From NCBI RefSeq assembly GCF_016900095.1, contig NZ_JACJJP010000008.1, positions 46,582-110,581 of the forward strand: a stretch of DNA of 64,000 bases, given 5' to 3'. This stretch comes from Gemmiger formicilis. Its GTDB lineage: Bacteria; Bacillota; Clostridia; Oscillospirales; Ruminococcaceae. Positions 41,474 to 50,108 of this stretch are shown in pieces. Under the pieces are notes generated by a model, which saw only the letters and a program-made list of their open reading frames with translations, was not told the DNA's origin and made no database searches. The stretch's first letter is position 1. Every line of letters starts with the position of its first letter. The position numbers and the translations under genes were made by a program.

Positions 41474-41501
41474 AAAGAGAAAAACACTGCAGGTTTGTAA
41501 A
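41474..41501 (-). promoter_or_regulatory. Candidate autoregulated promoter of the sigma-factor gene
   Basis: On the minus strand TTTACA (41496-41501), 16 bases, CTCTTT (41474-41479). The ATG follows 23 bases later. Fourth identical copy of this promoter type in the module. Confidence 0.7.
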
Positions 41502-41608
41502 GCACTCAAAAGGGAAAATTATTGATCAATGCAAAAGACCAATCGACATTTGCTGACTGGCATAACCAATCCATACAATTGCGCCATGGCAGAGCCGAAA
41601 GAACAATG

Positions 41609-41926
41609 TTATACCGTTCTTTCGCTTTCCGGGTACAGCAGATATCCCTTCTTATTCACCGTCTTAATGGCTTGTTGCAGCCCCAGTTTCTTACGCAGAG
41701 AGGCGATGTGAATATCCAAAGTTCTCGTGGCTGTGCCGGGCGGAAAATGCCATACCGCCGACAGAAGTTCGTTCCTTGACAAGATTCGCCCCTGATTGCG
41801 AAGCAGGTAGCATAACAGCCTGTATTCGATGGGTGTCAGATGGATCGGGAGGCCCTGGCGGCGCACCTGTCCCGTGGTACCGGACACCAGGAGCGGGCCG
41901 TATTGGATCGTATCTGTGTCAGGCAT
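41609..41926 (-). CDS. Stand-alone OmpR-type winged-helix DNA-binding protein
   Basis: 105 residues comprising only the OmpR/PhoB effector domain (IHLTPIEYRLLCYLLRNQGR, then SRNELLSAVWHF, then TRTLDIHIASLRKKL). No receiver domain or phosphorylatable Asp is present. It overlaps the end of the ABC permease gene by eight bases and so is the last gene of that operon. Probably regulates the transporter operon. It could be a truncated response regulator, but similar short forms accompany ABC-2 transporters. Confidence 0.75.
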   Translation of the reverse strand: MPDTDTIQYGPLLVSGTTGQVRRQGLPIHLTPIEYRLLCYLLRNQGRILSRNELLSAVWHFPPGTATRTLDIHIASLRKKLGLQQAIKTVNKKGYLLYPESERTV

Positions 41927-44330
41927 TCCAATCCATCCCCTTCATCTCATAAGCATCCCGCAGCCACCCGGACAAAAACGCGGCCGTCACGAGCGCCACC
42001 GCCAGCAGAAGCAGCGCGATCCAGCCATAGCTGTAGGGAAGCCCCTCCTCACCGCCATACCCTTGCGTCGTCAACAGCGCCGCCGCGTGGAACAGCGGCC
42101 AGAAACCGAGCCACTCGATGCCGCCCTCCATGCCCGACAGGCTGAGCAGCGCCGGCAGGCAGTACCCCACCGCGCTGACAAACAAGGCGGGCAGCAGGTT
42201 GCCGAAGGCCCGGCCCAGTGTGAGCGTGACCGCGCCCATGCACAGGCAGGCAGCCGCCCGGCAGAGGAACCAGAACAGCAGCACATCCGACAACGTCACA
42301 AATGCGGGCAGGCTCTCAAACTCTGAAATGCTCATCGCCGGGGCGAAGATAACGGGCAGGCCGTAGTCCCGCAGCACCTGGATCAGATGGGGCAGGCAGG
42401 ATGCCGCCGCGATTGCCACAGCCACGCCCGCGCTGGCCGCAAGCTTGGCCCGCACCGTGCGCTTGCGGCCGAGCGGCGTTGTGCAGAGGATCGTCTCCAT
42501 GCCGCCGCGCCGCTCCATCGAGAACAGCCCCGCAAAGCACAGCGCGCAGGCCAGCCCGGCCAACAGCGCGTCCTGCACGTCGGCCTGGCCGGTGAAGCCG
42601 AACAGCTCTTTATACCCGCTCTCGTAGACCAGCCACGCGCCGGGGCGCTCCTTCAGATAGTAATTGATGTTCTGGTTGATGACCCGGCTGTAGACGCTGT
42701 ACTTTTGTTGCAGCGAGCTGAACGCCAACATTGCGTCGCTGGACAGTTCCCCGGCCGCCACCTTCCGCTGCACTTCGAGCATCGGGGCAAACTCCTCGCC
42801 CTGCTGCTCAAGCCAGTCGTAACTTTCCTGCGTGAACGGCCCGGAGATATGTTTCATGTAGTAGGCGTAGTAAATCTCATCCGGGCCGATGTAGCTCTCG
42901 GCGGTCACGCCCTGATAAATGCCAAACCCGACGAGCGCCGCCAGCACCAACGCCGCCCCGTTGAGCAACAGCAGCTTGCGCGACTCTTCCTTATAAATCG
43001 TAGTCGCGCGCGTCTTGTGTCGCAGCCCCAGCAGGAACCCGCGCTTTGACGCAGACAGCAGTTGCGCGCGCGCAAACACCCAGCAGAAGCCAAACCCCAG
43101 CGCCCCGCCGTAGACGACCGCCGCCGTCCACTCGACGAGCGGCAGGCCGATGGGCGAGCCGAACCAATAGAGGTTGCGGTAGTTGCCCAGCAGTTCGTTG
43201 GTTTGCAGCAGGCTGGCTAAATTGGCGTATTTAATCACATTCAGCCGGCTGGTGGCCGGGATGATTGCCCGGATGCCGAACATCACGAGCGGCCCGGCCA
43301 GGGCGGCAGCCCATCCGGCAGCCGCGCGCCGGGCAACCAGCGCCGCCAGCATGACCCACAGCCCCATGACGAACGCCCCGACCCACTTGGCCAGCAGAAA
43401 CCGGAACAGATACTGCCCAACCGTGATCTGCATCGTGCAGCGCATGAGGGCGGGCACGCTCTGGATCGTGCGGGTCAGCGGGCCAAGGCCGAACGTCGCG
43501 GCGCAGTAGGCGAGGTTGACGCCGTACAAAAGTGCGAGCACAGCCAACAGCGACAAGGCAAACGCGCCGAGCTTGGCCAGCGCCGTTTGCAGCCGTCCGC
43601 CGGGCAGTGAACGCACAAGCGACAGCAAACCGCTGTCCCGCTCCTGCCGAACGAGCAGCAGCGCCAGCACGAGCATTGAGGCCAGCAAAATCAGGTCGGT
43701 GAAGGCATACGAAATCGCGGTGTACAGCCCCTTTTGCGGGTAGTAGTCAATGGTCGTCTCGCCCAGACCCGCATAGACGTTGGCCGTGACCTCGATGTTT
43801 TTTAAGTCATACCCGGTCTCATCATTCTGGAAAATCGAGATGCCCGCCAGCTGCCCGGCCTTGGTCTGCACGCTGTCGAGGAAGTCGCCGTACCCGGCCA
43901 CCGTGTCGTACTCGCTGACCAGTTGGGAGAGCAGCGCGTAGTCCAGCGACAGGCTGTCGGTGTACAGCGTGTAGGTCTTGTCGAGGTAGGTCTGTTCCCA
44001 GGCGTCAAACAGGTCGGCGTTCTGCTCGCGGTAATACTGCAAGGTCACGCTGTTGCCGTAGGCGAGGTCGCGGTAGTAGTTTTCGAGGCGCAGCAGCGAC
44101 TCGGTTTCGTCGAGTTTGCCGTGCAGAAAGTCGCCCTTGGCGGCCATGTCCGAACCCCGGGCAGACAAATCAGCCCCCACGGCGCGGTAGGCCGCGGCGG
44201 GGGGCTGGTTGGCGGTGGGGCGGGTGCCCATCCAGAGTAATAGAAGGTTGGCGGCCACGAGCACGGCCAGCATCATCGGGAACACCCGGTTGCCCCAGAC
44301 CTTGCGCAGTTCGGCGGTGAGAAGGCTCAT
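41919..44330 (-). CDS. ABC-2-type transporter permease
   Basis: 803 residues with about twelve hydrophobic segments in two half-sets. Each half begins with a membrane helix followed by a large outside loop (for example residues ~45-200 and ~475-600). Segments such as AFTDLILLASMLVLALLLVRQERDSGLL and ALLAGLACALCFAGLFSMERRGG carry the QERxSG/ERRGGM motifs of ABC-2 permeases. It pairs with the ATPase encoded four bases upstream. Likely an exporter or resistance pump for a peptide or lipid; substrate unknown. Confidence 0.85.
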   Translation of the reverse strand: MSLLTAELRKVWGNRVFPMMLAVLVAANLLLLWMGTRPTANQPPAAAYRAVGADLSARGSDMAAKGDFLHGKLDETESLLRLENYYRDLAYGNSVTLQYYREQNADLFDAWEQTYLDKTYTLYTDSLSLDYALLSQLVSEYDTVAGYGDFLDSVQTKAGQLAGISIFQNDETGYDLKNIEVTANVYAGLGETTIDYYPQKGLYTAISYAFTDLILLASMLVLALLLVRQERDSGLLSLVRSLPGGRLQTALAKLGAFALSLLAVLALLYGVNLAYCAATFGLGPLTRTIQSVPALMRCTMQITVGQYLFRFLLAKWVGAFVMGLWVMLAALVARRAAAGWAAALAGPLVMFGIRAIIPATSRLNVIKYANLASLLQTNELLGNYRNLYWFGSPIGLPLVEWTAAVVYGGALGFGFCWVFARAQLLSASKRGFLLGLRHKTRATTIYKEESRKLLLLNGAALVLAALVGFGIYQGVTAESYIGPDEIYYAYYMKHISGPFTQESYDWLEQQGEEFAPMLEVQRKVAAGELSSDAMLAFSSLQQKYSVYSRVINQNINYYLKERPGAWLVYESGYKELFGFTGQADVQDALLAGLACALCFAGLFSMERRGGMETILCTTPLGRKRTVRAKLAASAGVAVAIAAASCLPHLIQVLRDYGLPVIFAPAMSISEFESLPAFVTLSDVLLFWFLCRAAACLCMGAVTLTLGRAFGNLLPALFVSAVGYCLPALLSLSGMEGGIEWLGFWPLFHAAALLTTQGYGGEEGLPYSYGWIALLLLAVALVTAAFLSGWLRDAYEMKGMDWNA

Positions 44331-45103
44331 TTCCCGTCCCCCTCCCCGAATACCGCGAGGTACACGTCCTCGAGCCCATGGCCGGGGGCGTACTTGGCGA
44401 TGAGGTCTGGCACCGGCGCGGCGTCGACGATCTGCCCGGCGCGCAGCAAAATCACCTCGGTGGCGACGGTCTCGACGTCGCTGACGACGTGGGTGGCGAC
44501 GAGGATGATGCGGTCGGCGGCCATCTGGGCGAGCAGAGTGCGCAGGCGCACGCGCTCCTTGGGGTCAAGACCAGCGGTGGGTTCGTCCAGGATCAGCAGC
44601 TTGGGATCGCCGAGCAGCGCCGAGGCCAGCAGCAGCCGCTGCTTCATGCCGCCGGAGTAGGCGGACAGGCGCTTGTCCAGCTCGGCCGAGAGATTGACCG
44701 CCGCAGCCACCCGGTCGACCTCGGCCGGGACGGCCTTGCGGGGCAATTCTTTGAGCGCGGCCATGTAAGCGAGAAACCGGCGGCCGGTGTAGCTGTCGTA
44801 GAGCCCCTGCTGCTGGGGCATATACCCGAGGATGCGGCGGAAGCGGATGCCCCGCGCGGGCTTGCCGCACCAGAGCACCTCGCCCGAATCGGCCGCCAGC
44901 GTGCCGGTGATGATGCCGATCAGCGTGCTCTTGCCCGCGCCGTTCGGGCCAAGAAGGCCGTAGAGGCCGGGAGTGAGGGTGAGGGAGACGCCGGCGAGGG
45001 CACGCTTGGATTTGAGCTGGTGTCTGTGATTTCTCAAATTAGGGACAGAGACATATTGCTTATAGAGTGCGTTGACCGATAGGACAGGTATGGACGGGTT
45101 CAT
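44327..45103 (-). CDS. ABC transporter ATP-binding protein
   Basis: 258 residues with all nucleotide-binding motifs: Walker A GLLGPNGAGKSTL, Q-loop YMPQQQGLYD, signature LSAYSGGMKQRLLLA, Walker B LLILDEPTAGLDP and the switch His in VATHVVSD. It overlaps the permease start by four bases. It energises the ABC-2 transporter. Upstream on the same strand is a lipoprotein gene that may belong to the same unit. Confidence 0.93.
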   Translation of the reverse strand: MNPSIPVLSVNALYKQYVSVPNLRNHRHQLKSKRALAGVSLTLTPGLYGLLGPNGAGKSTLIGIITGTLAADSGEVLWCGKPARGIRFRRILGYMPQQQGLYDSYTGRRFLAYMAALKELPRKAVPAEVDRVAAAVNLSAELDKRLSAYSGGMKQRLLLASALLGDPKLLILDEPTAGLDPKERVRLRTLLAQMAADRIILVATHVVSDVETVATEVILLRAGQIVDAAPVPDLIAKYAPGHGLEDVYLAVFGEGDGK

Positions 45104-45264
45104 AGAAAATTCCCTCGTATGATATTTTAGGAATCTTTTTGAGTCATGTAGAATGGTGCCGCTTTGATTAAATTGATAAGCACAGAGAGATAAGATCTAC
45201 TCTTGTCCTCTGCGCATTTTGTTTTTTTGCGGGTGATTGCTGGGCATTTTCGTACATAAGAGAT

Positions 45265-46524
45265 TTAACTTGCAATTCCTGTGATATATTCAAAATTAGG
45301 TACAGAATGCAGGTAGTCTTCTTTAGTAATCAAGGCGTATACTGGTACCAAATTTACTAAAGTATCACCCTCTCTAGTCTCATCCCATTTTGCTCGAACG
45401 AGCAATTTGTCGTTCATTTCTGACAGAATTAGCACTACATTTGTGCTTCCTTCATAGTAAAGGGTCATAGGATAGTATTCTCCGGTAAAAGGGTTTACAT
45501 TATACGAAGCAAACTCGTCATCTTCGGTTAATGTGATTCTATACCAGTTGTCCCAAAGATCATATACGTTGATTCGGGCAGAATCCATACCACTCTCTGC
45601 CAGTAAACTGGCTGTTTGGTAAGTAGAGCTTTCTCCACTGATTAAATCCTGAAACGTCATCGTACATGTCGCGGCATCTCTCGTATCAACTGTGACAAGG
45701 GTATGGTTGTATATAACAAAGTTTTCTTGCGAGCCGGCAAGCTGTGAGGCAATAGGATCATCCAAAACGTTAGTGTCAGTATGATATACCTGGCCAACAT
45801 CTGTCATGTCACCAGTTTCTTCATCATTTATAAATAAAGAAAAGGTTAGAGTTTGGCCGAAGCCAGAGGCAATTTGCCCATCTGCACCTTCCGGAAATCG
45901 GCACAAACTTTCAAAGGAATTATTTTGAAGATCAAACCGGTAAAGTTCCAAATATGAAGATGACCCAGAATAAACGGTGACAAGAGCGTATATATACGAA
46001 CTGTCTGTATAAAGTTGAGGCATAATCGACGTGTTGGCATCCAATTCAATCAAGGTCTCAGGTGAGCTTCCATCTAGTCCAGCCACAATAATGCGTGGTA
46101 GCGTATCAGCTCCCGCTTCAGTTTGTACCACAAACAAGCGTTCACCAATAACAGCAAAAACCGGCATCGAAACACCGTCAATCAGTGCGTATGCTGTACA
46201 GGATGAATCAGAATGCGTACATTCAGGACGATTGCATAGAGGAACCTGAGTCTTAGTTTCGTAATCAATATAGGTGACAATACTATATCCGTTGACATCT
46301 TCGACTGTATAAAACCCGGCCTCGTTGCCTGAATTCACCTGTACAATCTCACCGCCAACGGGAGGTACTTCCATCGATTCTTCTTCCCCAGTAGGCATAG
46401 TCGCCTCCGAAGAAGATAAAAGACTTTCCGAATTATCAGCTACGATTTTTGAGCTCTCACCGCAGCCGCTGAGAGAAATCAGAAATGACATTGTTACCAA
46501 AAATCCAACTATAGTTTTTTTCAT
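45265..46524 (-). CDS. Lipoprotein with WD40/propeller-like body
   Basis: 419 residues; GGAG precedes the ATG. Signal MKKTIVGFLVTMSFLISLSG ends in the lipobox Cys. A low-complexity spacer follows, then a repeat-rich beta-propeller-like body with the CNRPECTHSDSSC cysteine pattern often seen in lipoproteins next to ABC-2 transporters of gut Firmicutes. It may sense or bind the substrate. A 160-base gap separates it from the ATPase gene. Confidence 0.75.
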   Translation of the reverse strand: MKKTIVGFLVTMSFLISLSGCGESSKIVADNSESLLSSSEATMPTGEEESMEVPPVGGEIVQVNSGNEAGFYTVEDVNGYSIVTYIDYETKTQVPLCNRPECTHSDSSCTAYALIDGVSMPVFAVIGERLFVVQTEAGADTLPRIIVAGLDGSSPETLIELDANTSIMPQLYTDSSYIYALVTVYSGSSSYLELYRFDLQNNSFESLCRFPEGADGQIASGFGQTLTFSLFINDEETGDMTDVGQVYHTDTNVLDDPIASQLAGSQENFVIYNHTLVTVDTRDAATCTMTFQDLISGESSTYQTASLLAESGMDSARINVYDLWDNWYRITLTEDDEFASYNVNPFTGEYYPMTLYYEGSTNVVLILSEMNDKLLVRAKWDETREGDTLVNLVPVYALITKEDYLHSVPNFEYITGIAS

Positions 46525-46562
46525 ACGATTCTCCTTTTACAGGCAATATAGAATAACAGTAT

Positions 46563-46608
46563 GCTGGTGCATGAAAAAGGTTTATACTGTGCCTTTTCAT
46601 GCACCAGC
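46563..46608. repeat. 15-bp perfect inverted repeat
   Basis: GCTGGTGCATGAAAA (46563-46577) and TTTTCATGCACCAGC (46594-46608) flank 16 bases between two minus-strand genes. It lacks a T run, so it may be a processing site or weak terminator of the secreted-protein gene. Confidence 0.75.
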
Positions 46609-46638
46609 ACTTCTATGTCGGGAATTTTTTCCCTCTTA

Positions 46639-46664
46639 TAGATAACGCACTTAGATAACGCACT
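46639..46664. repeat. Exact 13-bp tandem duplication
   Basis: TAGATAACGCACT occurs twice in a row, starting at 46639 and 46652, four bases beyond the stop of the secreted-protein gene. Confidence 0.85.
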
Positions 46665-46668
46665 GCTG

Positions 46669-47238
46669 TTAGACAAGTTGCTGGGACCATTTCTGAATCG
46701 GAGTAGTAGAAAAATAGACCGGTGAGCCGGATGCAGTAGACTGACACGTTAGGTACAGGTATTTTTCCTGTAATTTCAAAGGTTGACCGTTACCGCTCGG
46801 AGCAAAGAGTGAATCTGTGTTAATTTCATAATTCTGAGCGGAAACTGGCCAAAGGAAAGCATTATTCCCGTTCAAAAACGCCGCATTGTCTTTGTTAATC
46901 ATGTACCATTGTACACCAGTTCCCGAGCCAGTATAGTCGACTCGATTAACCCCATAATAATATCCACTACTAAGCCCGTTCTTGACGTATACACGCTTGA
47001 AATTTTGATCCTTTCCTGGCGCGGATGTGCGATAAAGACTAAGCCGACGCATGTAAAGATTCGCACCAATATTGCCAGTCAAGTTCAGGAAAGTTGCTCC
47101 ATCGCCGACATGAAAGCGATAAAAGCGAGCGCTTTCGCTATATTCCCCTTCTGATCTGGCAAACGCCGGTACGGCCATCACAACCGCCATCATCAGAGCC
47201 AGACAAGCGGTCAGAATACGTTTGTTCAGGGTTTTCAT
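46669..47238 (-). CDS. Small secreted protein under agr-type control
   Basis: 189 residues from ATG 47238 with AAAAGGAGG upstream; the frame stays open further, but that extension is leader sequence. A Sec signal (LTACLALMMAVVMAVPAFA) is followed by a ~160-residue mature protein rich in Tyr, Asn and Gly (YRFHVGDGATFLNLTGN, then RVYVKNGLSSGYYYGVNRVD, then KYLYLTCQSTASG). The repeated pattern faintly recalls a RICIN-like trefoil. Its promoter carries the same direct repeats and spacing as agrB. Likely an effector of the quorum-sensing circuit; function unknown. Confidence 0.75.
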   Translation of the reverse strand: MKTLNKRILTACLALMMAVVMAVPAFARSEGEYSESARFYRFHVGDGATFLNLTGNIGANLYMRRLSLYRTSAPGKDQNFKRVYVKNGLSSGYYYGVNRVDYTGSGTGVQWYMINKDNAAFLNGNNAFLWPVSAQNYEINTDSLFAPSGNGQPLKLQEKYLYLTCQSTASGSPVYFSTTPIQKWSQQLV

Positions 47239-47367
47239 CGTATTGTCCTCCTTTTCATAGGATTTTTTTGGTGTTTCCTCGGGGCGAACACCATCACCTG
47301 CGCGCCGGTGACGGCCGTTACAAGTCGTGGTCAGTTTCCGGGTTCGCTGACCCTTTCCTGTATGTGC

Positions 47368-47438
47368 ACTATAGCATACTGCACACAACATTTCCACAAA
47401 TCTGTCGTGAAAGCAAAAAATATGCCACAAACGCAAAA
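47368..47438 (-). promoter_or_regulatory. LytTR-type (AgrA-like) site and promoter of the secreted-protein gene
   Basis: On the minus strand TTTTGCGTTTGTG (47438-47426) and TTTTGCTTTCACG (47418-47406) start 20 bases apart. TATAGT (47373-47368) lies 32 bases beyond the second. This is the same layout as at the agrB promoter. The -35 region (TGGAAA) is poor, fitting activator dependence. Confidence 0.65.
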
Positions 47439-47440
47439 AT

Positions 47441-47472
47441 CCCCGCTGCGGACGACTGATTCCGCAGCGGGG
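47441..47472 (-). terminator. Terminator of the histidine-kinase operon
   Basis: CCCCGCTGCGG (47441-47451) pairs with CCGCAGCGGGG (47462-47472); on the minus strand ATTTTTG follows. Confidence 0.85.
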
Positions 47473-47481
47473 AACGGCTGT

Positions 47482-48783
47482 TTAATTATCTGTATCCGGC
47501 CAGTCAGCGGTAAAAATAAACCGGCCATCCTCGAACGAGAAGGTATATTCAGCATGGTACTTGTCCAGAATGTCCTCCACGTTGCTCAGGCCAAACCCGT
47601 GCAGCAGAGGGTCTGACTTGGTCGTAGCGATCTGCCCGCCTGTGATCTGGACCGGGCGGGTCGGATTAATGATGGAAATGGACAACAACCCTTGCCCATA
47701 CAGGATCTGGACGCTGACCCAGCGCTCGGTTTCCGGCATCTGGACACAGGCTTCCATAGCGTTGTCAAGCAAATTGGTAAGTACGATGGTCACATCGACA
47801 CGCGGCAGTTTCAACGCCGAAAGGTCATTCACTCGAAACCGCATGTCAATTCCTTGCCGCCGCCCGGCATAGCCTTTCTGGTTCAGAACGGCATCAATGG
47901 CTGCATTGTGCGTGTTGATTAGCAGGATGCGTTCGCTCTGACGGCTTTTCATTTCCGATAAAAATGCCTTTGCTTCTTCCAGATTTCCCTGTTCCAGAAG
48001 TCCTGACAGCGTGGCAAGCTGTGCACGGTAATCATGGGTCATTTTCCGTTGCCCTGCGTATGCCTGGCTCAATGCCTGTATATTTTCGTCCTGTACATGT
48101 GCGCGCTCCGCAGCGGCCACCATCTTTTCCCGGTTAACAGCGCTTTGCTCCAGATGATCGAGCAGAAGAAGGGCAACCACATCCACTACATCGAGGATCA
48201 GCAGGCAGATTTGCCATGTTTGCTGCTCGTTCGGGAATGTGTAGATCTGCCAAATAATTAGCAGCGTACTCAACGGGAAAACAACCGACAACGGTACCCA
48301 GGCGCGGGCCTGTTTGCCAACGGATAACGGCGGGTGGTATTTTCGAATTATCAGTGCAACTACAAGGAGCAAGGCCAGACGGAGAAGAAAGACCGATGAA
48401 TAGAGCGGAATATTCCAGATATATTCCTCGTGTGACAAGTGAAAAAGCGACGTACAGAGGCTATTTGTCCAATAGGAGGCAGAATACAAGACTGCATAGG
48501 TCGTTACTATAACAAACAGGCAGCGGTCCCAACGGCTTTGGTATAGGGTGATACATAAAACATAATATAGTGTCACCTCAAACAAAATTTTGAGTGTATA
48601 CCCATAACTACTACTAACAAATATTGAAAATACCGAGATAGCTAAAACTTCTATAGCGACAATAATCCAGTGAAGATTTCCACGATTTTTACGGGGAAAG
48701 AAAGAATCACACAGGGCAATCTGGACACCTAAAGAAACTATACTGCCAATCAGACTGAGTACATTTCCCCAAATTTCTACCAT
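47482..48783 (-). CDS. AgrC-like sensor histidine kinase (GHKL)
   Basis: 433 residues. Six or seven membrane helices fill residues 1-210, as in AgrC peptide receptors. The phosphoacceptor region is QRKMTHDYRAQLATLSGLLE (His in MTHD). The ATP-binding domain has VLTNLLDNAMEAC (N box) and HGFGLSNVEDIL (G box), typical of the GHKL/HATPase_c_5 branch. It overlaps the response-regulator gene by seven bases. Ligand is presumably the peptide from the agrBD pair 2 kb away on the other strand. Confidence 0.9.
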   Translation of the reverse strand: MVEIWGNVLSLIGSIVSLGVQIALCDSFFPRKNRGNLHWIIVAIEVLAISVFSIFVSSSYGYTLKILFEVTLYYVLCITLYQSRWDRCLFVIVTTYAVLYSASYWTNSLCTSLFHLSHEEYIWNIPLYSSVFLLRLALLLVVALIIRKYHPPLSVGKQARAWVPLSVVFPLSTLLIIWQIYTFPNEQQTWQICLLILDVVDVVALLLLDHLEQSAVNREKMVAAAERAHVQDENIQALSQAYAGQRKMTHDYRAQLATLSGLLEQGNLEEAKAFLSEMKSRQSERILLINTHNAAIDAVLNQKGYAGRRQGIDMRFRVNDLSALKLPRVDVTIVLTNLLDNAMEACVQMPETERWVSVQILYGQGLLSISIINPTRPVQITGGQIATTKSDPLLHGFGLSNVEDILDKYHAEYTFSFEDGRFIFTADWPDTDN

Positions 48784-49496
48784 ATCTGCTGCGTCTTCCA
48801 GTCAACAAATTTTCGCTGATTTTCGCGGTAATTGCGGGCGCTTGCCTTCAAACTTTTTCCCGTGGTCAAAAGTGCGCCGGTGCTTTGCAGCGATTGCAGG
48901 TACGCCATGTTGACCAGAAATCGCTTATGAATACGCAAAAAGCCTTGCGGAAACAGCAATTCTTCCAGTTGGGCCATTGTCATTCGCGTGTACAATTCTT
49001 TTTTTGACCAACCTGTCAGGTGCAGGAGTTGTTCGTGTCCCTGGCTTTCTACATAGATAAGCGCCTGTACTGGGACTGGCATGCTTTCTCCTTCACAAAA
49101 AATTTCGACCTTACGCTGGCGGGTACGGCAAACGACAAGGGCATCCGAAAAATAGCCGGGCAGCTTTCGATCCAGTTCTGCTTTAGGCAGATAGCGGAAC
49201 GCATCTACCTCATACCCTTCGGGGGCGTACTCGCTGAAATTGGTCACCAGAATCAGCACCGCTTCGGCGTTATGCACCCGCATGGTACGGGCCAACTCGA
49301 TCCCGTTTTTGTCTCCCAGATCAATATCGAGAAAAAGAATATCGAATTTTGTCAGTTCCCCGGCGCTCATGGCACTGACATCCGTCAGGCACTGCACATT
49401 CATCGACTTGGGCGAATAGGCCGGTAAGGCCAGTATTTTTTTCGCCATGTCCTGTGCGAAAACAGCGTCATCATCGCAGATCAAAATGTGTACCAT
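48777..49496 (-). CDS. AgrA-like response regulator (LytTR)
   Basis: 239 residues from ATG 49496, with GGGGGGAAG upstream. Receiver domain: VHILICDDDAVFAQDMAKKI with the acidic pair, and the phosphorylated Asp in FDILFLDIDLGDKNGIELAR. C-terminal LytTR domain: MPVPVQALIYVESQGHEQLL, then MTMAQLEELLFPQGFLRIHK. It should bind the direct repeats upstream of agrB and of the secreted-protein gene. It is the first gene of the operon with the kinase downstream. Confidence 0.9.
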   Translation of the reverse strand: MVHILICDDDAVFAQDMAKKILALPAYSPKSMNVQCLTDVSAMSAGELTKFDILFLDIDLGDKNGIELARTMRVHNAEAVLILVTNFSEYAPEGYEVDAFRYLPKAELDRKLPGYFSDALVVCRTRQRKVEIFCEGESMPVPVQALIYVESQGHEQLLHLTGWSKKELYTRMTMAQLEELLFPQGFLRIHKRFLVNMAYLQSLQSTGALLTTGKSLKASARNYRENQRKFVDWKTQQIW

Positions 49497-49600
49497 ACTT
49501 CCCCCTATGGTGGCATACTTCCCGGGAATGAGATGTCTCTGTGCTTTCAAAATAGTGAATCCCCCAGAATTTGTCAAGAGTGCAGACGCAATTTTCTTAT

Positions 49601-49629
49601 TGTATAGCATAAATGTGTCCAAAAATCAA
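49601..49629 (-). promoter_or_regulatory. Promoter of the agrA-agrC-like operon
   Basis: On the minus strand TTGATT (49624-49629) and TATACA (49601-49606) are 17 bases apart. A TGTCCA half-site (49616-49621) lies between them. Confidence 0.65.
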
Positions 49630-49651
49630 GTTATGGACAAATTTGTGTCCA
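49616..49651. promoter_or_regulatory. Candidate XRE-regulator operator between divergent promoters
   Basis: Three TGTCCA/TGGACA half-sites at 49616-49621, 49634-49639 and 49646-49651 overlap both divergent promoters. The XRE regulator at 49693 is the obvious candidate to bind them. Confidence 0.5.
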
Positions 49652-49671
49652 CCAGAATTGTAAACTATACC
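49643..49671 (+). promoter_or_regulatory. Promoter of the XRE regulator gene
   Basis: TTGTGT (49643-49648) and TATACC (49666-49671) are 17 bases apart, directly before a GAGGAGGGG ribosome binding site. Confidence 0.65.
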
Positions 49672-49692
49672 TAGGCGAGGAGGGGGGCACTT

Positions 49693-50088
49693 ATGGTAGA
49701 TGACTTTGGGGCGCGCATTGCAAAGCTGCGAAAAGCTCGAAAGCTTTCGCAAAGGGCGTTGGCTGACCGCGCCAAGGCCCTTGACCCCAATTTGCGCTTA
49801 TCTCATTCGGCTCTGGGCAATTACGAAAGAAATGTAACTGTGCCGCGTCTTGCGGAGGCAGTGGCACTTGCAGATGTGCTGGATGTCTCGCTGGATTTTT
49901 TGCTGCGCGGGGAAACTTATCGCACCCTGCCGCTTAGAAATCTCACTGAGGAACAAATACAGTTGCTGTTAGATCTTTCCGCTTATTTTCGGCAGCAAAA
50001 CACCTCAAACCAGGAGAAAAAAGGTTCGGAGCCTACTAAAGAGCAGGTGGCATTGTTTGCCCGGATGATGAAAGAAATCTTTGGTTAA
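49693..50088 (+). CDS. XRE-family transcriptional regulator
   Basis: 131 residues. The N-terminal helix-turn-helix spans KLSQRALADRAKALDPNLRL and SHSALGNYERNVTVPRLAEA, a slightly extended XRE domain of the kind that binds TGTCC-like inverted repeats. The C-terminal half is helical with a Gln/Glu-rich stretch. It lies between the divergent kinase/regulator operon and agrB and probably represses one or both. Confidence 0.85.
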   Translation: MVDDFGARIAKLRKARKLSQRALADRAKALDPNLRLSHSALGNYERNVTVPRLAEAVALADVLDVSLDFLLRGETYRTLPLRNLTEEQIQLLLDLSAYFRQQNTSNQEKKGSEPTKEQVALFARMMKEIFG

Positions 50089-50108
50089 GTCCTTGCTTGA
50101 GCGACAGC

